From Hirsutella rhossiliensis (taxonomy: Eukaryota > Ascomycota > Sordariomycetes > Hypocreales > Ophiocordycipitaceae): a stretch of DNA of 64,000 nt. Location of the stretch: positions 8,184,001 to 8,248,000 of the forward strand of contig NW_025408668.1 of assembly GCF_020360975.1 (NCBI RefSeq), read 5' to 3'. Position 1 is the first letter of the stretch. Every line of letters begins with the position of its first letter. The notes beneath the pieces were generated by a model that ran no database searches, had not been told where the DNA came from, and saw only the letters and a program-made list of their open reading frames with translations. Shown here piece after piece: positions 21,314 through 33,168 of this stretch. Both the position numbers and the translations under genes were made by a program.

Positions 21314-22016
21314 GGTTGCTGGTGGTCTGGGAGACGGAGTGAGCAGTTGGGCGAGCAGCCTGGGCCAAAGATTTGCCTAAATGTGGCGGGGACACGGCGA
21401 GGAGAGAATGGATACGCGCGGCCTGGGGTTTGCACGTCCGCGGTTGAGCTTCTCAGAGAGGAACGGCAGGTGAAGAAAAAAAGAAGAATCCTGAGCTGAC
21501 GAACGAGGAGACGGACTTTGGATTTTTTTTTCTTCGCCTTTTTTTTTCCTGGGCCGACGAGGCTGCCTGGACCCCACCTCTGTGCAGCGGGCCAATGGGG
21601 GGTGGCGATAAGCCGCTTATCGGGAGCATGGCAGGCGGTGTCTCAGCAAAAAAAAAACCAGATGGACCCTGGCTTGTCGACCCACCGGGCGTATAAATGG
21701 ACCCTGGACCTAATTACCGGTACTACCTACCCTACCTCTCCCTCTGCCAGAAGTGACAAGATCTTCTTTTCATCTGGGAAAATCACTGGGAAAAACCCGA
21801 GACATGCATAACCCGCATTGCCAATATGAAGCTGGTTGGCCCCGACACATGTATCCGTATAGTTGTATGTACAGTACTGTATCCGTACTCCGTACAATAC
21901 GTACTGACAGTAAAGGCCCCCAACCCAACGGGACTCCTCCATCAGTCCGGAAACTCCTTCATTTCTCCCCTGCAAAAAAGACCGGCTCTCCAGCGCCTTG
22001 TCAGCCCGCCTTGTTA
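21314..22016. other. Intergenic region
   Basis: Contains the FKBP gene promoter: T- and A-rich homopolymers at 21523-21552 and 21647-21658, and a TATAAATGG sequence near 21692 that is in plus orientation. A GTACAGTACTGTATCCGTAC-like stretch at 21869-21889 belongs to a motif seen in other gene-free parts of the window. Confidence 0.4.
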
Positions 22017-22847
22017 TTAGGCCGCCTTGTCCTTGCCGCCCGCCGAGCAAAAGAAGCTGGCGACCCACGACTTGAGCAGCTGCCAGCCAAACATGGCCGT
22101 AAACACGCCCTGCCGCTGTCCGTAGACCTGGCCGCGGTCGCCCACGTCGGTCAACATGAGGCACATTTCCACAATCGACGGCGGCCAGTGCTTGCTGCTG
22201 GCGCGCGCATAGGCCGCCATCAAGTCGTTGCCGTTTGTGACGCCGCCTGCCAGCACGCAACTCAGTCTCGATCCAAGATGCAACAGTCCCTGCATTCATT
22301 GCTTACCGCTTGACCAAAGGTTGCCGTCGCGCACCCATCGATACCGGTCCCCCGCAAGCCTCACCTTGGGGAACCGCGCCCGAATCACGTCCTGCAACCC
22401 TCGCGGCCCGCTCGCCACTCTGCCGTCGAGGATGCCCGCCGCGCCGCAGACAAAGATGCCCGTGCAGATGGACAGGACGTCGACGCCCGGCGTGGCAAAC
22501 TGGCGCCGCAGCCACTCGAGCGCCCCCTCGTCAAACTCGCTCGACGGGTCCGGCCCCGGCACAATGACCACGTCAAGCCTGCCCGGCGCCACCTCGGCGT
22601 CCGTGTAGTCGTGCGTCGCCCGCAGCACCATGCCCGACGTCAGCCGAATGTCGCCGCCCTGCGACGGCGTCGTGATGTAGGCCATGTCGACGCGCGGCGC
22701 CAGCTCCACCACGTGCGACAGCCGGAGCGGCGGCGGCATCGCCGACAGATACTCCTTGGACATGACGCCCAGCACGTCGGCGCATGCCGTGTCGAGCGAC
22801 TGGGCGCCGTTGGGGATGAAGACTCCGATGCGGACCTTGTTAGACAT
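22017..22847 (-). CDS. DJ-1/PfpI (class I glutamine amidotransferase-like) protein
   Basis: 256-residue single-domain member of the DJ-1/ThiJ/PfpI superfamily; exons 22847-22307 and 22246-22017. The protein opens with KVRIGVFIPNGAQSLDTACA. The nucleophile elbow is SICTGIFVCGAAGILDG, with Cys at about residue 141 preceded by VDVLSI. The stretch LWSSGGVTNGNDLMAAY is formed across the splice and matches the AraC/GATase1-like pattern in which a His or Ser and Asp complete the site. Fungal relatives are usually annotated as DJ-1/PfpI family proteins of unknown activity; glyoxalase, isocyanide hydratase or protease-like functions are possible. The last 30 residues (FGWQLLKSWVASFFCSAGGK) are hydrophobic and conserved in this fungal subgroup as I remember it. 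No neighbour suggests a pathway. Confidence 0.85.
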
Positions 22848-24268
22848 GACTGACGGCCGCGGCTTTGGACAACAAGACGGACGGCAACAACAATGCAGAA
22901 ATCGAGGGGGCTCGGTCCAAAGACATATACTATATACCATCATATATATACTTCCTACATCTCTCTCCATCTCTATACCAAATTCCCAATAAACAAGAGC
23001 CGGACCCGGTCCGTCCGGCTCGGGACCGCGGACTCGGCGTCGGCAATCCGCCCGGCCCCGTCTGATTGGCCACTGGCGGGCTCGATATCCGGGCACGCTC
23101 GGGAGTAGCGAGTACAGACCGTTGGCTAATTACGGCGAACGCTCCTCTCCATCTTGTCCGGGCTGACATGCCCTCCATATCCGAACCTCCTCCACCCATC
23201 CATAAATAAGTAGTGCCCAGTAAGCCTGCACTCCTGGCGCCGAAAGCACTGAAACCTTGCTCCTCGACACCTGGAACGTCGGGCCCCCTTTGCCTTGACC
23301 TTTACACGACGCAAGCCACCCGAGTCATCTTCAGCTCTCCTCTGCAATCCCAATTTTATTACCTCTTGTTTCTGATGCTCGCTCCCCCCATGACCCCGTC
23401 CCCACACACCCGTCGTTCGTCGAGTTGCGAATCTCATGTGGCTTGGCCCACCTCCATCGACTCCTCCATCGACTCCTCCATCGACTCCTTTCTCCCTCCT
23501 GCGCGTCAGTCATACGTCAGTCAACATGCGCCCTTGCTCAAGCCTGGGCGCAGCAAACAGCCAACACACGGCAACCGTCACACACATGCAGGCAGCCACC
23601 CCATCTGGTGGTATTCTCTTTTATATTAAGTATTATGTAGTCAACATTAAGGGTGAGTGTGTGTGTCGTCGCCTGTCCCTGACGGTCCCGCGCTTCGCCA
23701 GGCCATCCATCACCCTCGTCATCCCCATCCCCGTCCGCCGTCGAATCCTCCTGCCTGTCTCGCGGCCCCTTTTGGTTTGGAGCCGTGCGTTTCAAGCCGT
23801 CGCTTCAGCTCTCGGCCCCGCTCCTCTCCCCATCGTCGTCCCGGTGACCCTTGCTCCTTCCACTCATCTCCTCGTGCCCTTCCCAGTGTTGATGAAGAAT
23901 AATAAAAGCGATTGTAGTTGACCAGCCTTGGACATCTAGCCCTAACGTCTTTGCCCCCAAAACGCCCATCTTGTCGTCGCGCCCAAGACAAACTCAGTCC
24001 CGTCATGCCGGAATATTCACAAATGCTGCTCAATGCCGATGCTATGCCCACCGCGTGCGCGAACAAGTCCAAAACCCGTCTATATACAGGTGCGCCTGGG
24101 AAATCCGCGCACCGCCCGGCAAAATTCCAGTGCCCGTCCAAGGGGGCCAAAAATGTGTCGTGGTGAATCAAAGCCCCAGGCTCCTTCCTGAATCGCAGAT
24201 GAGCGGCCGACAGATCCAACAAGCTGGCATAAAATGTGCGCGAGGAAAAAACAACAATGCACGGCGCC
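22848..24268. other. Intergenic region
   Basis: 1.4 kb between the DJ-1-like gene and the glycosyltransferase gene, both on the minus strand. It includes a 12-base tandem repeat at 23453-23488 and several short ORFs of low complexity. I see no supportable gene. Confidence 0.4.
23453..23488 (+). repeat. 12-base tandem repeat, three copies
   Basis: Three perfect copies of TCCATCGACTCC in intergenic DNA. Confidence 0.92.
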
Positions 24269-26520
24269 TCATGCCAAGTCGTCGACCACTATAAAAGACC
24301 TGGCTCGTTGCCGCGTCACCTTCTTGCTGACCGTGTAAACCAAATCCACCGTCCAAAAGTGGGATATCTCTGCCTGGGCGCAGGGAATCGCTCCGTATAG
24401 CGGCGCCACCAGGGGCACCAAGACGTAGTCGAGCAGGTTCTTCTTGATCGATCGGTGAGAAAAGCACATGCCGTCCGCGAGTCCCGCCTTGGTCATCTCC
24501 CGTTCGCGCGTCTTGACGCATATCCGGTGGAAGCTTTCGTAGAGGAACAGGTAACACGCCACCTCCATGAAGCCCAACGTTCGCAGGATGTTGCACAGAG
24601 TAAAGATCCAGCCCAGATTGTTGGGGTCGTCGGTGCCGTCCGTCACCCAGACATACAGCGCCGACGCTAGGACCAGAATCGTCATGTGCACGGGCAGGAA
24701 ATGCGCCTCGAACAACCGGTGGAAAAGGTAAAAGATGTGCTCCCAGTGCGGCTCCTTGAGCGTATCTTGGGTCACGTCCGAGAAGACGCCGCTCTCGCGC
24801 GGTTGCTCGGGACTGCCGTCGGAGAGCTGGTTGACTGGGAAATAGCAGTTGGAGCTGTCGCCTTGGCTGCGATGCAGAGGGCGGAACCCCCGGGACGTGT
24901 GCTTGCGCTCCTGCCACATCTCGACGGCCTTCCTCAGCGCAAATCCAGTGTCCAGAGCACCCCACATGTGCCGCAGGGCCTGCTTGTACCGGGCTTGCAT
25001 GTCCACAATGGTTCCTCGAATGCCGCCCTTGCCGCCGCCCGTCACGTTGCTCTGGCTCACGGGGCTCAGGACGGTGCGGCACGTCAGATTGCCGTTGAGG
25101 GCGAAGAAGCACTTGAGGTACATGTGCAAGTCCTCGCCAATCGCCTCGGCGTCGCAGTCCCAGCCGCCCACGCGGTCGACCAGCACCAGCGGCAGGGAGT
25201 AGACTGAGGTCGGCGGGGCGATGGACGAGCCGCGGTAGAGGCCCGAGATACCGGCGGCGCACCACAAGATGTCGGCGACGCGGACAATGGCGGGCACGCC
25301 GTGGGCGTTGCGGTCGAAGACAATGGGCGCAGCGTACAGGGTCGTCGTCGCCGTCTCCGGGTGGGACAGGTGCATCAGGGTGATGTTGGCAAAGTACTTG
25401 GGCGATAGGTGGCTGTCGGCTGCGGGAGCAAGTCAGCAAAAGGGAAGGCAGCAGCGCGAGGCCGACCACAGCCTCGAGTTGCACGGCGTCTGCGCGGCGT
25501 GACACAGCGTGGATGATATGAGGGTGCCCGTACCATCGATGCCAGTGACAATAACATTCTTCCGAACTCCCATTGAATACTTTGCGCTGAGCTTCCTCGC
25601 GGCCCAGCCCAGGTTGCTGCCCTTGCCGGCGGATTCGCCGGGGATGTCGGCAGGGTGGAGAGCATAGTCAATTGAGCGGAACTTCTTGACAAACTCTTGA
25701 ATCAGGGTCAGGGCCTTTGATTCGCCGTTGGCCTCACGCTGTTCCATCCCGAGGTAGATCTGGCGCGGCGTGTCAGCAAACCTTGGCCCAGGCTGCAGCT
25801 GGCGCAAAACGCGCAGCGGGCGCGTAACGCCCCTCCCCCCCACCACCAACGAAATCCAGACTGAGGGGGTTGCCACGGGTAGCAGCCAGGGCTCGCGAGG
25901 GTGCTGGGTGGTTGACGGGCAGGACTTACATCGTAAGAGAGGTGCGCCTGCGGGTGCGAGGCCAGCACCTCGAGCGTTTCCTTGAGCGTGTCCATTTCCT
26001 CCTTGTAGTTGGGGATGATGATGGCGTGGATAACGGGGTCCTGAGCAGCATCTGTGTTGTCCGTGTAGAGCTCGGGCTCCACGTCGCTAGCTTCGCTGAC
26101 GGTCGACGAGTAAGCATTGCTGTCCGAGGTCAACGTGTCCGAGGTCAGCGTTTCGGAGCTGGAAATCGAGGTACTCGAGCCGCGTCTGCGCAGGCCCATT
26201 TTGAAGTTCTCGAGGGCCTTGCTCTGTGCCGACCGCCTGAGCGACTGCGTAATGTCCCAAACAGACCAGCAGGCACGCAGGGGAAAGAGGAAAACCAGGA
26301 CGTGGATGAGCAGGCAGTAGTAGGCGAAGACAAAGGTCCAGATGCCGGCGCCCGACGTCGACGTTGACGAGTAGGATGCGCCAGGCGCGCTCGGTCGCTC
26401 AGACTTGTAGCCATGCCGTTGGAGAGTCGACTCTTGCGAAATGACCCAGTAGCAAAGACCCAGTAGAGCCAGCATGCTCAGGCCGCCGGCCCGTCGCGAA
26501 CACCATGCGAACAGGGACAT
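24269..26520 (-). CDS. Membrane glycosyltransferase family 2 protein
   Basis: 655 residues in three exons: 26520-25930, 25759-25534 and 25419-24269. It is an integral-membrane processive-type GT2 enzyme. Two N-terminal membrane segments (GGLSMLALLGLCYWVI; IWTFVFAYYCLLIHVLVF) precede a Ser/Thr-rich cytosolic stretch. The catalytic region has the nucleotide-binding start VIHAIIIPNYKEEMDTL, the DxD metal site in VTGIDADSHL (formed across intron 2), GWDCDAEAIGEDLHMYLK with the catalytic acidic pair, and RYKQALRHMWG in the place of the Q-x-x-R-W motif. Further membrane helices follow (THMTILVLASALYVWV-like and LGFMEVACYLFLYE). The donor and product are unknown to me; fungal GT2 proteins of this layout are annotated as cellulose-synthase-like or hyaluronan-synthase-like. 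A polysaccharide role in the cell wall is an inference. Confidence 0.85.
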
Positions 26521-27757
26521 CTCTCGGACGACTGCTAGGCGGTAGCGCCCTCGGAACAGCAGAAGTCGGCTAGGCGAGTGCGAGGGCGGCGGGCGTCGTC
26601 GAGGAGAAACGATGACGAGAAGAGGCCCTGGATGGAATAAGAGATGGCGTGGACGATGTCGAGCGGAGGATGAGGGAGGGAGAAGGGGGGGGGATGGGCG
26701 AGGAGAGACGGGGAAAGGAGTGTGAGGCGCTGGGAAGGAAAAAGGAAAGTAGCAGCGACGAGGCGTTGACAAGCTTCCAGCGCTGGGGGAGAATTTGCCA
26801 GGAGAACTTTGAAGAGGCGCCGGGGCTCGGTACGTACCTACTTCTGTGCGCAGGGTCTTGCTTTTGGGACACATGGTGTCAAGTACACTGGTACTCGACA
26901 GTACCTTGGCTTGGATCCAAGGCCAGCACCCAGGGGCGTGGGCGGATTGACTGAGGTGGGCAAGGCTTGGGGCTGACTGTGGGCAATGGGAGGCCTGCGC
27001 GGGTGCTCCGCCCGTGCTGGCGCGTGGGCAGGACCCGATGGCGGGTATGAAGTACCTGGGCGTGGGTAGAGGGTACCTGGAACATTGTGCGCAACAGCCA
27101 GTGATTGGCATCCACTTCTGGGGAGGCGGCGCCACAGAGGGAGATTGCACTGACCGGAGATAGGGGAGGGGCAGGGTTTCCTCTCTCTAGGCTTTCAGGG
27201 CCCAGGCGGCGAGACTTGCAGCCGTTGCTGGGCTCGGACGACGGTGCCGTCGAGGGAACCATTGGCCGGCCCCATGGCTGTTAATCAACATGCCCATCAT
27301 ATGTACGAAAGGCGAATCCCTGTTGTTTTTTCTTGAGATTCCTTTCTTCTTTTGCCGGTGCGGAGTGTCTCCAAGGACAACTCGGGTTCCTTTCAAGCTG
27401 CACCTGGCCATATTCTTCGCGCCTGTGCATTGTACATTGTCCATGTCCGTACTTGCTCCCCGGGCAATGTGTACCGAGTACCGGCAGGTACATGTGACGC
27501 AGCCCCTGCCGAGCGGTGCAGGAGCTTGTCGGAGTTGGAGGGGGGCTTTGGGACGCGCAACAGACCACTCAGGCACTCCAGCCAAGGCATTTGACGCGCC
27601 ATGCACCAACAATAGCCCTGCGTGAGCACCTCCGAGGGCTTGTATGTACTGTATGCAGGCAGAGGGCGCTGCAGTCAGAGAGACCCGGGCATGCACGGAG
27701 AACATAACATAACATAACATACAACAGGCCCCTTGTGTTCTCCCGGGGCACATAATC

Positions 27758-27802
<45 letters not shown>

Positions 27803-30800
27803 CGCGCTAGGTGCTCAGCGCTGAGCGTCTCTTCGCACAGGCCAGAAGCTAGGTAGGTAGGTACAGTAGAACAAAGAAAGGGAAAAAGAGGGCCGGCTCT
27901 GATTGAACCCCCCCCCCCTTCTCTCCTGCTCTGTAGCGTAGACTGCGTAGCGCAACAACACGCACAGGGCGTGCGTGGGTGGCTGACTGGCCTGGGCCCC
28001 GTCGGGTACCTGGATCTGGACCAGGGCAAGCGGCCAGCTGGGGTGGTGGAGAGGAAGCCCACTGGTAGGTGCACGCTCAATGGCCGGGCGGGTGGTCGCC
28101 AAGGCCGCTTCGCTGCAGGCAACGAGATGGCTGCCGGCTTAGTTTGGAAAGACGGCAAGGTAATTTTACTTGAGGACGGAGTGCTACCTCACTCCGACGC
28201 TAGTCAGTGAAGATTGTATCGAGGAAATACATGTGTGTTGTGTGCGGTGTTGTGTGCGGTGTTGTGTGCTGTGTGCCACGTACGCACAGCACATACATGC
28301 GCGGCACACACACCAGTCGCCTCCGCACACTTTTTCCATGGATAATTACATACTGTACAGTACATGCTATATAGATGCATGCATACGTATCATCTCTGAA
28401 GACGCCAACGACGGATTGGGATGCCGTTGCATCTGGGTAATTTGGACGGTGATTATGAGTATTGCATGCCCGTGCCTACCTACTCTGCGGTCTTCACCTG
28501 GGTCCCTACCGTGGGTGGGGGTGTGGTAAGTTGGTGGGTAAATACTTAGTCGCAGAAGGTTAAGGTAAAGTGCGTATTATACGGACCTGCCCACCTCACA
28601 CAGCAGAGGCAGCAAGGACCCTGGCTCTCTCCATCCTCTCCATCCGTGCCTCATTCATGCGAGCGCCATGCGGGGGATCATGGCATGTCCTGGCGGGACT
28701 TGGACAAAAACTCGGGAGGTGGGCGAGCACACCATCACCGCCTCCTTCCTTGCCTGCCCATCGGCATCTGCCTCGGATGGAGCTTCGAGTCCGCACTGCG
28801 CATGCCCCGCCGTCATCATGGCAGCAACCCCAGCCGAGCACTGCCCCGGCAAAGCACGCCTCCATACGTACGTGGCGAGGCTGAATGGAGGGCTGCCTTT
28901 GCGCTAGATGCAGTTTGGCCGCCCCATTGCAGCCTCGTAGGCAACGGAGAACTCTTGATGGGCAAAGGCGGATGGATCCCCATGCGCAGCAACATGGCGG
29001 TCTGGACGGCCGGGTGTGTTCCAGGACCCCGTCATGTTGCCTCTTTCTACCTTGGTTAAACTTGGTAGTGGCTGAGCGGTGTTGGAGTAAACTTTGGCCT
29101 CGCCCGGCCTTTCAGAGTCGCACCATCGCGTCTGCGAGGGTTTCACCTAAACAGCGGCACGAGCGTGGTGAAATGCTGCTGCAGGGACAAAAGAAAAGAG
29201 GGACTGTTGGCCTCGCGAGACGAGGTTCTCAAATCACCCTTCCAAAGATTTTTTTCTTCTTTTTATTCGTTGGTGCCTTTGGCATGGAACGAGACTTATG
29301 GCGAACCGTCAAATCGTCATAGGTCTTTTCTTACTCTCGCCTCTCCCTGAAGGAGCCTAGCGCTGCTTGAGGAGGGCGTGGGCTTATTACTAGCTACCTA
29401 CCTTAGGGACCTAGTTTGACTACGGCCACCTAAGTATTGAGTGACCTCTAGGCCGTGTAGGGGTACTGGGGTACTTTGGCGACCAGTGCGACGAGGGCGA
29501 AACGGCGGGACCGTGGAGACAAGTCCGTCACTGTGTCTTGTTCTCTGCAAGAGTTCGGAAAGCGCATGATGACTTGGGGGCCCGGGGGCTCGAACTCGTT
29601 GAGCCTCTGTCAGCAACGAAACCTTTGTCCGACAAGGCGCGAGTAAGCGGCGTGTGATGATTATTGCAGACCACTTGAACGTACGGAGTAACTTACAAAG
29701 TGCGTACCTATGATTGCCATTCACGTACCCGGCTACTAACTCCGCGGCTTTGCCTCAGGTACCTACCTACCTTACCTTACAGTACCTATGTGTTGCACAT
29801 GCCTGCAGCCGTTGTACCGCATGAGCGGGCAGGCAGGCACGACAAATATTGCGCCAAAGTCTGCCAGGCACAGCAACTTGCACGAATAGGTTCATCAGAT
29901 GGACTGTCCATGTCGACGTGCAGCCGGCTGTGCACCTGACCGCTGGCCGCATGTCGACATGAACTCCACCGCACCGAGCGAGTACTAATTAAGGCAGCTA
30001 CCAAGACCTACACCACCTTCATCACCTACGCCACCTACACCCGGAACGTCCCGATGACACAAAACGCAGACGGGGTAGTCTCGGGCTCATAGAGGCTGCA
30101 GTCCGGAGTCATTGATGACAGGTCGCCATGCGTCAGGCAAACTGCACAAGCACCGGTCGCCGTCTGTCGTTCCATCGCCAAACAAACCGGCGCACGAACC
30201 CACAGCAAGACGGTGTTTGTAGTACGTGGGCCCGGCGAACGGAAAATAAACAAGAGAAAAAGTAAAAAGTGACGGCCAAGGACAACAAGCCGAGGGGAAT
30301 CGTCCCTCACCCTCATAGCGTCTCTCTGGAGGAAGGACAACTACCTACCTAGGTAGGTAATAAGTGACTTAACCGCTAAAAGGACTGTCAATCTGCCTCG
30401 CCATCTCCTGGGCCATTCGTCCGTTACGGAGTACAGGCGCAAGGGCAGGCCACGCTGCCGCGCAGGGCATTCCTGGCTCCCTGTCAGCCTCAAATCTCCA
30501 CAAGAAGATTATGTGTGCATGCACGCGCGCGGCGAGAAATGTCAGACGAGATGTTTCGTTGGCAATAAAAGACGTGCCAAGTACGGTAGCCTGTAGTATT
30601 TGACGAAAAATCCTCTGTACAGAATGTACTGTACATACACCCAGTGGAACAAAGCACGAAGGTAAACAGCCCAACTCTGGACATCCCGGACAGTGACTGC
30701 CTCGTAGGGCTGCACTTGTACCCGGTACATTCGGGATTCGCCCGTTATTCCTCGAGCCCGAACTGTTTCTGTGCCCTCTCCTCAATTCTCTCTCTCTCCA

Positions 30801-31375
30801 ACTATCCCTATTATCCAGGACCGCACCACCTTCTTCATCTGATGCTCCAGCCATCCTCTTGACCAGGTCGCCATGTGGCCGCCACTCGGTCCCTTACCGT
30901 CTGTGCGCTCCCGGCACAGTCGTCATGACTTGCAAGTGGCTGGACACTGCCGGACAATGGTCCATACCTAGGGACAAAGAGCCCGTCATTTCAGCAGGCA
31001 ACGGGAAAGCCGCGGGCCACGGTACAACCATGCCAGAGCCCTTGCCCGCCATCGAAAACCTAATCGCGTCTCGAGACGCATCAATTACTCGCACATGCAG
31101 CGATTCTCGTAGCCCCCCCATTCCCCGCTGGCTTAAGGGCTGGGCTACCAAGATAACAAGCCACAGCCCACCGCGATGCCGGTGCTGCGGGGCACAAGAA
31201 TGGCCTCATTCGCCACTCGAGAGGCTGGCTGCGGGATGGCAAGCGGGGGAAAAGACCCCGCTCCCCGTGGGCAGGTATTAATTAGGTCTTAATCGCCTAC
31301 CGGTACTACGTCGTGCCCGATTCCCAATCACCGCTATCTAAGCAGGTAATATATTGCTTGGCGCTGCAAGAAACC
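26521..31375. other. Gene-poor, repeat-rich intergenic region
   Basis: 4.9 kb without a gene I can support. The longest ORF (27187-28158, minus) runs through a CA microsatellite and is not credible. The region holds the (CA)n tract, a pentanucleotide AACAT array near 27705-27721, a TGTGTTGTGTGCGG-type array at 28228-28276, many ACCTACCT/AGGTAGGT runs (27851, 28478, 29393, 29760, 30346) and several GTACAGTAC-type palindromes (28348, 30614). Such structure is typical of rapidly evolving intergenic DNA. Confidence 0.5.
27761..27798 (+). repeat. (CA)n microsatellite
   Basis: About 19 perfect CA units in the gene-poor region; a second, similar tract lies at 44793-44831. Confidence 0.97.
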
Positions 31376-32030
31376 ATGAAGGCATATATATTTGACAACT
31401 CCCCGGTAGGCGAATGATTCTCCCCTAGACTGCTTGCTCGTCTGTGGCTTTAGAACGACGGTGACTAATATGGCCAAGGGCGACCAGCGTCTCCCTCACG
31501 ACTCGGGGCGCGCCGTAAGCATTAACGAGTTAAACAAGCTTGGGGTGCTGTTCCTTTACCTCCCCGAGATGGACGACGTCGATAAGCTAGCGGCGGAGCG
31601 AGGCTACAAGAATCGCGACGAAATCACTATATCGCCCGCCGCGATGGGAGCCGTGTATAAGGATAAGGTCAAAACATTCTTCGACGAGCACCTACACGAG
31701 GACGAGGAGATTCGATATATCCGCGGCGGCCAGGGATACTTTGATATCCGAAGTAAGGAAGATGACTGGATACGCATTAAGCTTGAGAAGGACGATCTAC
31801 TAATTCTGCCGGCGGGCATCTATCACCGTTTTACCACGGATGAATCTAACGTAAGTTATATTCGCCACGGGCTTTATCCTCCATATCCGTCTCTCCTGCC
31901 GAGCGGCTAGGAGTACCGGTAGCTACGTCGGTATTGCTATTAACACTTTAACTGGGGGGTCTAGTATATGCATGCTATACGGCTTTTTAAAGACGAGCCT
32001 AAATGGACGGCCCTGAATCGGTATCTATAG
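31376..32030 (+). CDS. Acireductone dioxygenase (ARD), C-terminus shortened
   Basis: Cupin enzyme of the methionine salvage pathway that oxidises acireductone to the 2-keto acid precursor of methionine and formate (Fe form). Exons are 31376-31405, 31479-31850 and 31965-32030, giving 155 residues against about 170-180 usual. The joins give [10 protein letters not shown] then [11 protein letters not shown], and DESN then [14 protein letters not shown]. Metal ligands are present: the two His and the Glu in [12 protein letters not shown] and the His in LPAGIYHRF. Translation stops at TAG 32028-32030, yet the same frame continues for 16 codons as LDSNTIRDDYIKQLC before TAA, which looks like the normal ARD tail. 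The lost tail is not catalytic, so the protein may still work. Codon use is strikingly relaxed (many CTA, ATA, TTA, GAT), unlike all neighbours, which suggests either transfer, low expression or a decaying second copy. Confidence 0.8.
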
Positions 32031-33168
32031 CTTGATAGCAATACTATCCGTGATGACTACATTAAGCAGCTATGCTAAGGGCTGGCGTATGCTTGGTGCA
32101 GTAATTAGTACGGGGCCGAAGGAGGAAAACTCTATCCTAGTCGCGTCGCTTGTCGGCTCTGTTGGGTCCACCTCGGGTTGACTTCGGCACAGTTGCTGTG
32201 CTGCAAGCACAAGGAGCTATAATTTGTATATGCCAAAAACGATATTTACGAAAAGGCAAAGGAGCCTAGCTTGGATAGTTGCTTGCAAGACGGTTAATAA
32301 TAGCTGAATATTATGGGCAGTGCAAGATCAGGTTCTTTTAAATAGCCACTGTGGCCGCGCTGGGGCTGGCAACTACGGTGCCCATTGAAGTTGACGTAAG
32401 CGGCACGTGCTCCCGACAGTCTCGGAGAGCCCCGTGCTAATGTCGGGAATCAGTGCGCCTCTCTCGGATCCATCAAGTGCGATCTCGTTGAGGCCATGTA
32501 CAACGCCTGCCAGGGTGAGTAGCGGTCCAAGGCTGTGTACTAGCGACGCCCCAGGATTCCGAATTCCCTCCCTGCAGACAAACAAAATGGAGGGGGTGGC
32601 GGGGAAGGAGAGCGAGGCGGCGAGCTAACAGGGTTGTGCTTGACCCTTTGTGCTTGGGGTCCAGCAGACTTGTTGGGGCGCGCTTCTGCGGGCAGAGCGG
32701 TGAGGGAGGAATCGGTATCCACGACCATTCGCAGCCATACATCAACATACATCCCAAGGTAGCGGATGCTCTCGAGTTCCTCTCCCACTGTAGCACGGGC
32801 TCCCGGCCCCGAGATCCATAGGTCCCTGCCGATGACGTCCCCGAGATCTAAACTATAGTACAAAGGTAGCTCGTCAAGCCCGGGGCCTGCGGGCTGCGAC
32901 GTGTGTGTACTCCCTTGACAGCTTCGCTGCAATCCCCAGCACTGGCAGGGCAGCAATATGCAAGCTCGACCGCGTGCAAGTCAAGTCATTGTGCTTGTCT
33001 ATGTGTCTTACCCTCACTTCTTTCGCGTGGGTAGTTGGGCAGACATTCGTCCTCTGCTGCGTGACCCGCATGGCCCACACGTGAGCCCGGCTGAAGGGAT
33101 TCCAGATCTGTTCGGCATCTGCCGCCGCCACTATTCATTCGCGAGATTCTCCAACCGAGCTGTGGCTT
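32031..33168. other. Intergenic region with an unresolved coding-like block
   Basis: The first 350 bases are AT-rich like the ARD gene. On the minus strand, 32370-33131 contains three protein-like stretches in different frames (AEQIWNPFSRAHVWAMR; LGDVIGRDLWISGPG followed by ESIRYLGMYVDVWL; LAGVVHGLNEIALDG). They could be a decayed gene or exons of a gene I do not recognise. I cannot build a consistent model, so no CDS is proposed. Confidence 0.3.

Noticed and set aside
14173..22847. Secondary-metabolite or resistance gene cluster
   Set aside because: Neighbours (ISC1, kinase, FKBP, DJ-1) are unrelated housekeeping-type genes; no synthase, P450 or transporter is linked.
27187..28158. 323-codon minus-strand ORF
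   Set aside because: Runs through the CA microsatellite (Cys-Val repeats) and has no start context or similarity.
29560..29660. tRNA-like B-box (GGGCTCGAACTCG)
   Set aside because: No matching acceptor stem, anticodon arm or A-box could be folded around it.
12944..32030. Reassignment of UAG to an amino acid in this genome
   Set aside because: TAG is the normal terminator of the Gag-like ORF (4983) and of BUB2 (37262), where no homology follows.
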